This document shows positions 46,310-55,496 of a DNA stretch of 64,000 nucleotides, piece by piece. Numbering within the stretch: position 1 is the first letter of the stretch; each line of letters begins with the position of its first letter. A program made the position numbers and the translations under genes. The notes beneath the pieces were generated by a model that did no database searches, was not told the DNA's origin, and worked only from the letters and a program-made list of their open reading frames with translations. The stretch covers positions 6,393,501-6,457,500 of the forward strand of contig NC_134963.1 of assembly GCF_965638725.1 (NCBI RefSeq), read 5' to 3'. The DNA comes from Aptenodytes patagonicus (taxonomy: Eukaryota > Chordata > Aves > Sphenisciformes > Spheniscidae).

Positions 46310-49300
46310 ATGCTGGCCATGGACTCGGCGCTGCAGGTGGCCGAGGAGGAGGTGGTGGCGGCCGAGTCGTGCGGCCCCAGCAGCAAGTTCGAGGACATCT
46401 ACCGGCTGCTGGCCGAGGGCTGCTTCCCGCCCAGCTTCTGCTCCATCAAGAGGAAGAACCTCAAGCGCTACGCCCAGAAGTTCGTCGTCGACGGTGGGGA
46501 CCCGGCTGGCACCGCGGGCCTGTCAAGGCGGGGGGGGGGGGACGGACACGGCGGCAGCGCCCGCCTTGCCCTTGACCGCGGCCTCCCCCCCCCCCCCCCC
46601 CCGCGGCCGCGGGGATGAAGGGCCCGAGCGGGCGGGGAGGGCCCAGGGACGCTGCAGGGGCGTGTGGGGGACAGCGACCCGCTGGCACGAAGGCAAAGGC
46701 GTGCCTGCCCCCACACGCATGAGGAGAGATGTACCCTCCCCACAGCGCGGGGGGGATACGTGGCCTCTTGGCCCTCTGCAGAGAGGGAGCCCTGGGATGC
46801 GCCGTTGCCGGTACCCGCTGCCTCGCTCGTGCCGTCTCTGTGCCTTGGCATCGCTTTTGGGGTGCAGAGTGGGGGTCGCGGCAACCTGGGGTAGCAGCGG
46901 CGCACGGCGGGGTAGGCCGCAGCTGGCCTCCGGAGACCGAGGTGGCTTTATCTCGGCAGAGGATTTTGCTCAGCTCTGGGTGCAGAAAGGAGGTCCCTGG
47001 GTTTATTTGGGGATGATTCCAGTTTAGCAGCTTCTCCAGAGGCATTACAGAAGCTCCCAAGGCGACAGCCCCGCTTTGTTGTGTCTCACCTGTTTTTCCT
47101 GCTGTAGAAAATTACCCTTTCGCTGGGACTGAGTAGGTGAAACGACTGCGAGGGTGTGTCTTTTTAGATAAATGTCTCGCGTTTGCAGGCGGCTGCCTCT
47201 ACTATGTGGGACCCAAAAAGGAAGAAAAGCGCGAGGTGATTGTGGATCCTGAACGGAGGCGGCAAGTCTTTCTGGAAAGCCATTTCACCGAAATCGGGAA
47301 CCATCTGGGCCAGAAGAAGACCGTGCACCGGATTCAGAGCCGGTACTACTGGCTGGGGATTGTGAAGGATGTTGTGGACTGGGTAAGTTGAGAGCATTGA
47401 CCGTGTCGATGACGCGAGTATTTCCCAGGACGTTCAGGCAGCAGTCCCAAGTGAGCAGCTAGAAGAGCCCTGATGCAGGGATGATGTCGTTTCTAGTGCC
47501 TGTTGCTTTGAAGCCACGCACTAAGTAACTCTGCAGGTGAAACTGTTGGAACGTCCCGAGACAGCTGGATAGATTGGATATCTTTCCCCCGAGCGTCAGG
47601 AAACCTGCGCAGGTAGGCCTCCTCGTGCAGGGCAGTTTTGGCCGGCATGGGAATATAGGGTTGTTTCAGACGAGTGTTGCTGGGTCTAGCTTTGAGCAGT
47701 CCGGATTCCTACCAGAGCTGCCCAGTTCCCTAAACTAGTGTAGCAGGAGGAGCTCAGTGTTTCCGCCGGCTTTCCTTGGCTGCTTTGCCTCACCTGTTTT
47801 ATTGCCGAAAGTTGCCTGCAGCAGGGCTCTGCAACAGTGTGGTTTGAAGAAGGGTGGTTGCATTGCATGGTCCGAGCAGCCCGCGCTCTTCCAACATCCT
47901 AGGGCTGGTGACTTTTCTAACCGGCAGTAGAAGTTTAAGATACAATAAATATTTGCCTAAAAACAGGGTGAGAAATGTCTCAGCTATAGGCCGCATTGAG
48001 AACATTGGTTATTGTGTCAGAGAAAGCTGTCAGGTGAGTTTTGTGAAAGGTGAGCTGTGTTGGCCTGTTTTGTCCTCTTTTTCTTGCGCCGCGCTATTTT
48101 TATCAGGTAGAAGGAAGCTGCTCAGACGTACTGTCCCTCTCATCCCTTCATAACCTGTCCAGTCTGAATCTGACAGAATTCATCAGCATATTTTAAAGTC
48201 CTTTGATACGTCTTTTCCCTTTCCAGATCAAAATGTGTGAAACGTGCCAGAACGCAGAGCACAACAAGAATGTATTGCGGAAAGCAAGGCCTGTCAAAGT
48301 GGAATCACCCTGGGAAGTGCTGGCATTAGACGTTCATGGTGAGTGTTTGCAGCTGACAGACAGGCTTTTCAAGGCTTCCACGCCAGCCGTCGGGAAGCGT
48401 GGCAGACTTACGGCCGCACTTGAGTGAAAGCTGCCCGCGTCTGCGGTGAGGAGGTGCCAAGGAGGCCACAGCAGCCTACCAGGGTGCAACCTGATCCGCG
48501 TGACTGGCTCGGCTCCCTCGCCACACACAATGGGAGTTGTGGGCGCGCATTACTTCCCAGAATTGAGACTGTGATAGGTGTATTTTTGCTGACAAAGGTC
48601 ACAGAAATGTACTGGCCAAACTTCATTGCAGAAGAGAGTCATGGTCATTTTCCCAGTGATTGTTTTGCTGGACTGGGCTTCTAACTTTCCTCATTTGGGT
48701 GATATTACGGCATCACACTGATTTTTCTTGATGCTTGTCTGTGCAGGACCTTTTCCTGAGACGAGCCAGAGCAATACACATGTCCTCATTGTGACCGACT
48801 ACTTCACTAAGTGGGTTGAGGCTGCTCCTCTGCAGAAGAAAGATCCCTTGTCAGTGGCTAAAGCCCTAGCTACAATTTTTTACAGGTGGGCTCTTCTGTT
48901 GTTGGTTACATTGCACCTCTGCAGCGAGATGGGATGTGCTGGGATGTGTGTTGCAAAAATACTCTATGTCCACGAGATGGTTCCCCACGAGAGCAGGGAC
49001 TCTCCCTTCTACAGGAGAGGCCATGCAGTGCCTCTCAGTTGCTCTTTACAGAGTACTTGGGAAAAACCTGTTCTCTTGTTATCAGGGGAGGGGAGAAGAG
49101 GCAGAAGCGGTTCTCCGAGTAGCTCCAAGGCCAAGAGAGCTGGTGCCCCAGTTCTCTGCAGAAGTTTTAAAACCATTCCCTGATCCGTCCTAGAAAGTGT
49201 TTATTTTGCACTGACGTGGTGTATGTCACCACATGACATTGTCCGTGTGGAAAATGCATGCGGCCAGTAGAGATTGCCATTCGGAGCAAGAAACTTTGCT

Positions 49301-52300
49301 TGTTTCTCCTGCTGCCTTATCATTCAAAAGCAAACGGGCTTGGCTGTTTTGGAACAGCAGACCTCTCTCTGCTCTCGGGGAGGTGAAGTCATGCCAGCCT
49401 CTTTAGCACCAGCTCCGCTGGAGGGCTCCTGTCCCTTTCATATCCTGTTATCACCCATGTTGATTGAACTCCTCTGGCTCTGCCCTGCAGCTGATGGAGT
49501 AAAACCAGTTGTGTGTCCTCTTCTTGTTCAGGTTTGGAGCATCCAAGAACATTTATGCCAGTCAGAGCTGGGACTTCTGTGAGGAGGTAGGTCAGGTGCT
49601 GGGTGGTTCAGGGAAAAGCAACATGATCTTGAGCAGGTTTTTTTGGGCAGCAGCAGGTCCCAAAGGCAGAGCTGCAGCGTGCCATGTAGGGGGGGCGAGG
49701 AGCTGATGCCTTCTCCCTGCCCTAGCCCTGTTGCCAGCGGTAGATGACTTGCCAGTGCTTTCACCCTGTTAGGGGTTTAAGGTTGTGGTTCTGTGGTGCA
49801 AGTCCTCCAGCCACACTGCAGCCTTTCTGCTCGGAAGGAAAGGTCCTGTGAGATGATGTCCATGAGATTCCTGCCCTACCCTGCGATTAACCGAGCTTCC
49901 CGGTGCTGTGGAAAGCCTCAAGCACGGGAACAGCCGTTGCAAAACATTTTGTCAGGCTCTAACTTTTCTGGGGAGCTTTTTCTGCTGAGCAGCATCTCCT
50001 GGCACAGGGACGGTGCAGTCTCATGCTGTGGAGGCTGCTAGCTGCTGTGGTGCAAACCCGCCTTATTCTCTCGTGAGCATGACCCCCTGCCTTTGCAGGT
50101 CAGCCGGCATTTATGCGAGCGCTGGAACATCTCTCAGATCCTCACCCCTGCGGACCCTGCAGACTGCGCAGGCCTGGACGACCGCAGCGCCGAGGTGCTC
50201 AAATCCTCCATCTGCAATGTGGTGAACGAGAAGCCCAGTGAATGGGACACCAACCTCGACCCTGTGCTCTTTGATTTCCGCACCTCAGTCAACTCCGTCA
50301 CAAAGTACACCCCCTTCTTCCTCATGTTCAACAGATACGTGTGCCTGTCGTCCGAGGTAACTTCTTCTCAGCAAAGGAGAGTCTTGTAGGAGGTTTGCCA
50401 CTGGCACAGTTACAGAGTAACACCCAAATATCTGTACCTTGCAGGTGGATTTTGTCAAGGACTCTAAAGAGCAGGGGGCTAGCTCTGGTAAGGCAGACAG
50501 CCTCCTGCCATTCACAGCCGCGGTTCAGGAGCAGCAGAATGCGGTGAAAGAAATTGTAAGTCTTACGGTGCCTTGAAATCATTTGGCGGCTAAGCTCCCC
50601 GCAGGGTCCTTTGCACCAGGCTGTGCAAGAGCTGCACAGAAGGGATTTGCCCATACAAGGATCATGCCACAGCGTGTGCCTGCTCAGGCACTCGGAGAGA
50701 GCCCCTGGCCCCATCTGTCCAGAAATGCCATCTCACAGGAGTCCTTTGCCTGCGGGCTCTCTCCTGTCACCGAGCATAGCAGGTAGCTGATGGGCTCGAG
50801 TGTGGCAGGGAGGCCACGTGTCTGGCTGGGAAGGAGCGAGGCAGATGCCGGTTAAGCACTGCCCGAGACTCCACAGTCCTGGCCTGAGAGGATAGGTGGA
50901 CGCTGGCACCTCGATGCGTGCCAAGGGCAGCAGAAGCAGAGCCGGACCCTCTGAGCTGGCACTGTTTGGTGCCACGAGGAAGCTGGTGGTGTTGCTGCTC
51001 AGAGCTGGGGGATGAAATAGGAGGGACTGGCTTACCCCATCAAGGCTAACAAGAGCTGTGTCCCAGCCTGTCCAGCACTCTGCCTTGTAATCTGCATCTC
51101 AAATCAGCCAAGGGAGTCAGTCCTTAGGCAGGGACAAAAAGCCTTTAGGGACACGCTGTGTAATTAAGAATGTTAAAAGTATCCCTGCCCCAAAATGGGA
51201 GGAGAGAAACTGGGGAGGCTGGGGCTACCATGGAGACTAGTGGCCCAGTGGGCAGAGAGCTGGGTTTGGCGAGCTCCCAGTTAGTTCCCGACTGTCTCTA
51301 ATGTGCTGGGTGACCTTGGACAACTCACTTTGTCTCTCCATTTCTTGGTTTCCTGACTTGAAAAATGACCTCAGTGTCCCCTGTAAAGTGCTTGGCGATC
51401 TATGTGCCAAAAAATAATAGACAAGGCTCAAGTGCTTTGTTTGCTCAGTCATTTCTTAGACTCAGACAGGGTTATGTGGTCCTCTCTGATCCCACTTGGA
51501 CTGCGATTCTTCTTGGCAGGGAATAGCAGCAGTAAAACGGGACAGGAGGGAGGAGGCCTGGGAGCTGAACATGAGGGATCTATTCCCAGCTGATCCCTTC
51601 GGCAGCTCAGGCTCGCTAGCTCGGATTCCCCTTTTGTGAAATGGAGATGCACGTTGTGGCACGGGGCAGCAAGAGCTCCGTCTAGGTAATGCCAAAGCAT
51701 CCTGCCCTGTCCCTAAGGGCACTTCTGGTGTCCAGGTCGCTGACGCTTGCCTGCAGACGGGCCAGGATTGGGGCTGTAATTAAGAGGAAGGGATAAAAGC
51801 TTCCTTTGGCTCTGTGCTACTCCAGCCTAGATCCCCTTCTGCCCTCTACTGATGGAGAACTAACGGCTCCTCTGAGCACGGCCATGAAATCACAATTTCT
51901 TAATGTGAGGTCTCCTGCTAGTTTGGGGTTGGTGAGAATAAGGCTGGAAAGACCTTGCGTAGTCCCTCCCTTGCCCCAGGGTGCAGCTAGCTGTGCTAGC
52001 ACTTGCTGGCACAGCCTTGGCTTGCCAAGCTGAGCTCTGCGTGCTGCAGCGCCGACTCTTCACTCGCCGAGCTTGCGTGAGACGGATGCGAGTTGGTTTT
52101 TAAGCGGCGTCTCAAGGCCTAACCCAAGCATCCTGCTTTACAGGTGATTGCCAACATGACCACAGCCTACAAGCGGGAGCGGAAGAGTGTGAAAAGGAAA
52201 AGTCGGGGCCTGCCCTCTCTTGCCTTCAAAGTGGAAGACAATGTGTTTGGGAGCAACGCTGCCAGCTCCCTGAAGAAGCTGAAGAAGGGCCAGTTTGTGT

Positions 52301-52365
52301 CGTTTCAGATCGAGACGGTCCTGCCGCCTGAGCAGAGTATGTCCGGCGTGAAGAAAACCAGTTAG
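46310..52365 (+). CDS. GIN2: Domesticated Gypsy/GINGER-type integrase, GIN2-like, complete, 424 aa
   Basis: Host gene derived from a transposon integrase; biological role unknown. Exons: 46310-46493, 47189-47382, 48227-48338, 48747-48885, 49532-49586, 50099-50356, 50445-50555, 52144-52365 (TAG). All are GT-AG and phases 1,0,1,2,0,0,0 join to 424 codons. A second in-frame ATG at 46319 has the better Kozak context. Residues 1-60 are a family-specific N-terminus. The H2C2 zinc finger is intact: H93, H100, C130, C133 (H-x6-H-x29-C-x2-C). The RNase H-like core spans roughly 150-315. D161 keeps the first catalytic position, S220 replaces the second Asp and D256 replaces the Glu, with spacings of 58 and 35 residues. 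The C-terminal 73 residues are basic (YKRERKSVKRKSRG). The GIN2 name rests on memory of the Gin-1/Gin-2 vertebrate families. GIN1 is the main alternative. Confidence 0.85.
46494..50098 (+). other. Introns 1-5 of the integrase-derived gene
   Basis: Introns 46494-47188, 47383-48226, 48339-48746, 48886-49531 and 49587-50098 hold no other gene that I can support. The first begins in CpG-island sequence with a poly-C run near 46587-46602. Confidence 0.5.
51237..51415 (+). repeat. Ancient MIR-like SINE remnant
   Basis: The stretch containing CTGGGTGACCTTGGACAACT, then CTCTCCATTTCTTGGTTTCC and GTAAAGTGCTTGG, follows the order of the conserved MIR/CORE-SINE body and tail. It lies in the last intron of the integrase-derived gene. 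The assignment is by eye and the copy is degraded. Confidence 0.55.
51510..51700 (+). repeat. Possible second, more degraded SINE copy
   Basis: The segment GGATCTATTCCCAGCT followed by GGATTCCCCTTTTGTGAAAT and GGAGATGC resembles the same MIR body a second time, about 270 bases downstream of the first. It is weaker than the first copy and may be chance similarity. Confidence 0.3.
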
Positions 52366-52915
52366 CCTCTGGGGCTTTTCTGGGGGTCCCACGGGGCCGG
52401 GGCAGTAGCACAAACTGTCCCCGAGGTTTGTGGCCCGGCTGCATGGGAGTCCAGGGTGCAGACGTGCCTGCTCTGTCCTGGGGAGAAAGGAAGGGGAAGG
52501 TTCAGACAAGGGTGTTTGTTCAGTCCCTTCCTGGTCCAGATTTGCCCTCGGACCATCCCTCCGACCGAGGGAAGTGGCACCATCCTCATTTACGCTTTGG
52601 CAGCGGGAGACTCGGTCTTGCCAAAAAAGCTCCACCTTGACTACAGTGTGGAAACTGCCCTTTTGGGTGTAATTGCATCAAAGCCCGGGGGGCGATCTGG
52701 GTGCAGATGAGAAGAGAACCAGAAACTAGACCTGGCTTAGCCACGTTGCAATTTGTTTCCTACAGCGTAAAACTTGTCTCCCCACTGTCCGCCTGAACCG
52801 GGAAGAGTCACGCCAGGTCTGACTGCATTCCCGGTGGACGTGGGAATGGCTTGAAGTGAGCTTTTTTTAGTTTTAAGCACTAATTAGCAGAAATAAAAGT
52901 GATAATAGAACATCC
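52366..52915 (+). terminator. 3' UTR and poly(A) signal of the integrase-derived gene
   Basis: AATAAA lies at 52892-52897, 530 bases after the stop, followed by a T-rich stretch (CCTATTTTTATTTTTGG). Further AATAAA copies occur at about 53390-53410. Confidence 0.6.
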
Positions 52916-53560
52916 TATTTTTATTTTTGGTTATCCAGGCACAGAAAAATGAATTTTGCCTTTGTAACATCGCCATTCTATCCTCTCCAGAAATGGAGTG
53001 AACTCTAGGAATCCTGTAGTCTGTTCCTACGCTGGCGAGGGTTTTAGGGGTGTTTTTAAGTCCAGCACTCCAAAAACATAGGGAAACTTTGCCATAGTGA
53101 CACCGACCAGCCCCTCTGTCACCTGTATAGCCCAGCTGGATGCACAGATGCTGGTCAGGGAAGAGCCTGAGCGCTGCCATCCCTCCGGAGCTGGCGCGGG
53201 GACTCGAAGGGGAAAAATAATTTATAAGCTGGATTTCCTGAAACTGGATTCCTCTCTGCGTTAGGGGTTAATTTAAACCCCTGTCGAGCCCCTGCTTAGG
53301 GGTTCATTTTAAAACGATGTTGAGCCCTTGTCATGGTTGTTTTTAAAGCCAGCTCGTGTGTTGTGTTTTCCCCCCTCTGCCGCAGAAATTAAATAAAACC
53401 AATAAAAGGATATAAAAAGGAAAAAAAAAATATGAAATTCATTTTTGCCCCCCCCCCCAAAAAAAAACCCAAACCCCACCCAACTTTCTAAGGCGGGGAA
53501 AAGCCTGGGGGTGCCCTTGGTGCCTCGGGGCAGGGTTTAGCCAGGGCGGTAGCGGGGGTC
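52916..53560. other. Intergenic segment before ABCB9
   Basis: No gene is seen. It holds homopolymer runs (poly-A near 53421 and 53459, poly-C near 53449) and a repeated phrase around TTTAAACCCCTGTCGAGCCC / TTTTAAAACGATGTTGAGCCC at 53271-53345. Confidence 0.5.
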
Positions 53561-53756
53561 CCCGGCCCCCCGCTACCGCCCTGCCCGGTTAAAGAGTGGG
53601 CGGGGCCGAGACGGCGCCGCAGCGAGGGGGCGTGGCGGGGGGGCGTGGTTAGCGCGGAAGCCACGCCCCTTGCCGACCTTGCTCCCGGGACGCGCCGCCG
53701 CCGCCGGGTCGGGCCGGACCGGGCCGGGCCGATCCCCGCCGCCGCTACCGCCGTCG
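53560..53756 (+). promoter_or_regulatory. ABCB9: ABCB9 CpG-island promoter and non-coding exon 1
   Basis: GC-rich sequence with GGGCGG and CCACGCCCC boxes ends in CCGTCG|GTAAGA, a consensus donor at 53757. It is the best candidate for the untranslated first exon joined to the acceptor GCCCCGCAG at 55416. The start site is not resolved. Confidence 0.55.
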
Positions 53757-53989
53757 GTAAGACCCCGTCCGGGGCGGGTCGGGACTGCGTTGCCCTTAGC
53801 GCCGCAAAGGGGGAAACCGTGTGTTTTCCCCTCGCCCTTGCTATGGCGGGCGCGGCCCTTCCCGGGCGTCTCCCCCGGGAGGAGCATCTCGTACCGGGGG
53901 GGGAGGCAGGGATGAGGCTGGGCGCCTTCGGCATCTCCAGCTTTGTAGCTGAGGACACCTTCGCGGGTGGCAGGGAGCTGCGGTGGCGG

Positions 53990-54144
53990 CCTTCTCCTCC
54001 TTCTCCTCCTTCTCCTCCTTCTCCTCCTTCTCCTCCTTCTCCTCCTTCTCCTCCTTCTCCTCCTTCTCCTCCTTCTCCTCCTTCTCCTCCTTCTCCTCCT
54101 TCTCCTCCTTCTCCTCCTCCTCCTCCTCCTCCTCCTCCTTCTCC
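53990..54144. repeat. 9-bp TTCTCCTCC tandem repeat, polypyrimidine tract
   Basis: About 14 copies of TTCTCCTCC run from 53992 to about 54117, followed by CTC triplets. The tract is pure pyrimidine on the + strand for about 150 bases. It lies in the presumed ABCB9 intron 1 and is read as long artificial frames (Ser-Phe, Pro-Ser, Glu-Lys) on both strands. Confidence 0.95.
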
Positions 54145-55416
54145 ACCGGGCCGGATCCGCGCAGCTTTGCAGCGGATGGCAGCAGCGAGCACCCTGGGAA
54201 GCGTGTCCAGCTCCTCCCTGACACCGCTGCTCTGGTTTGCCTCCATCCCTCCTTCCCCACCCATCCCATAAACCCCCGTTCTTCCCCAGATTGCAGCCAC
54301 TGCCCCGTTTTCCTCCACTTTTTACCTTTTTACCCCGCCTCCCCGACCACTGAGCCGCTCTCGGCCAAGGGTGCCGCTTGGCCGGTGCCGAGGGCTGCCC
54401 TTTTCCCCGTGGTTTGCTTTCGGGCGGCTGCAGAGGCAGCTGCGGTCACGCAGGCCGGAGCGTGGCCGACGCACGGCATCCTTTGTGCCGTGCCTTCCGC
54501 ACCGTGCGCCGTCACGAGCTGCTTGGCCAGCACAAATCTGAGGATCGGGTACCTCCCTCGTGCCGATGCGCGGCACCTCTGGGCACGGCGCAGGAGCAGG
54601 TGAGCAGCTCGCTCGATTTTAAGGAAGTCAAGCTTTTCGCCCTTTTCTGTGTCAATTCAGATCCAGCCCCACCATCGCTGCCGGCAGTCAGGCCCATGGG
54701 CGACAGCGAAGGCGGCGTCCTGCCCTGGAGCTTAACCTCTCCCACGGGACGCGGCTGTGGATTTCCAACCCCCTTTTAACTTCCTCTCAGGATTTTTGCT
54801 GTGTCGCTGAATTGCACAGCGGGTTTAGTGGGTTACCCCAAATTAAAATTCAAGGGGGTTGAGGACAGCAAGGTGTGACAGGCTGCTATTCCTATAATTT
54901 ATTCTTTTTTTGACGAAGGGGATCTGTTACAAAGCCGAGCTGCTCTCCCTTCTGCTTTCATGTGGTTTTGATTGAGTGCTTGGTTTCAGCTTTGTCCTGG
55001 GAAAGGTGGGGAGGGACTCTCAGATCACAAATGTCCGCGTTTAACACCTACACGGCCCCGTAGCGCAGGACACATGGGCTGCACAGATGTCCCAGCATCG
55101 CCCAGCTGCCGGGGACCTCGTGGTCCCACAGCTGCCACAGCAAGCAGGGACGAAGTTTCCCACCGTGACGTGCAGATTTCTGCTGTGGAATTCAGGATGG
55201 GTGCAGGCTTCTGGGAGGGGAGCTTGACTTCATTTGTGCTTCTCATTTTATGAAATATCTTGGAGCGTATGCAGCAGGGGAGGGGAGGAAGGAGTAGATA
55301 GAGGTGTCTGGGGTCAGGATGGGCTGCTGGGACGGTTGTCCCCCCGTCCTGCTTTCCTTTCCCTGCCACCTCCCTGGGGCGAATAACAACCTTGTCCCCT
55401 TCTTCTCGCCCCGCAG
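54145..55416 (+). other. ABCB9: Rest of ABCB9 intron 1
   Basis: No gene or recognised repeat is seen. The interval is moderately GC-rich, and short open frames here have no family resemblance. Confidence 0.45.
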
Positions 55417-55427
55417 CAGAGGCCGAC

Positions 55428-55451
55428 ATGACCACGTCCTCCCCGTGCTAG
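55428..55451 (+). other. Upstream ORF of 7 codons before ABCB9
   Basis: ATG at 55428 opens a 7-codon frame ending in TAG at 55449-55451, 45 bases before the ABCB9 start. It lies in the exon only if the acceptor at 55416 is used. Confidence 0.45.
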
Positions 55452-55496
55452 GGCTGCCCCCCACCGCCTCGGTGACCCCCCAGCCCAGTGGCGAGG

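Noticed and set aside
53645-54318. Long open frames on both strands (208 and 276 codons) rich in Pro-Ser, Glu-Gly or Glu-Lys
   Set aside because: They are readings of the TTCTCCTCC tandem repeat and flanking CpG island, with no domain outside the repeat.
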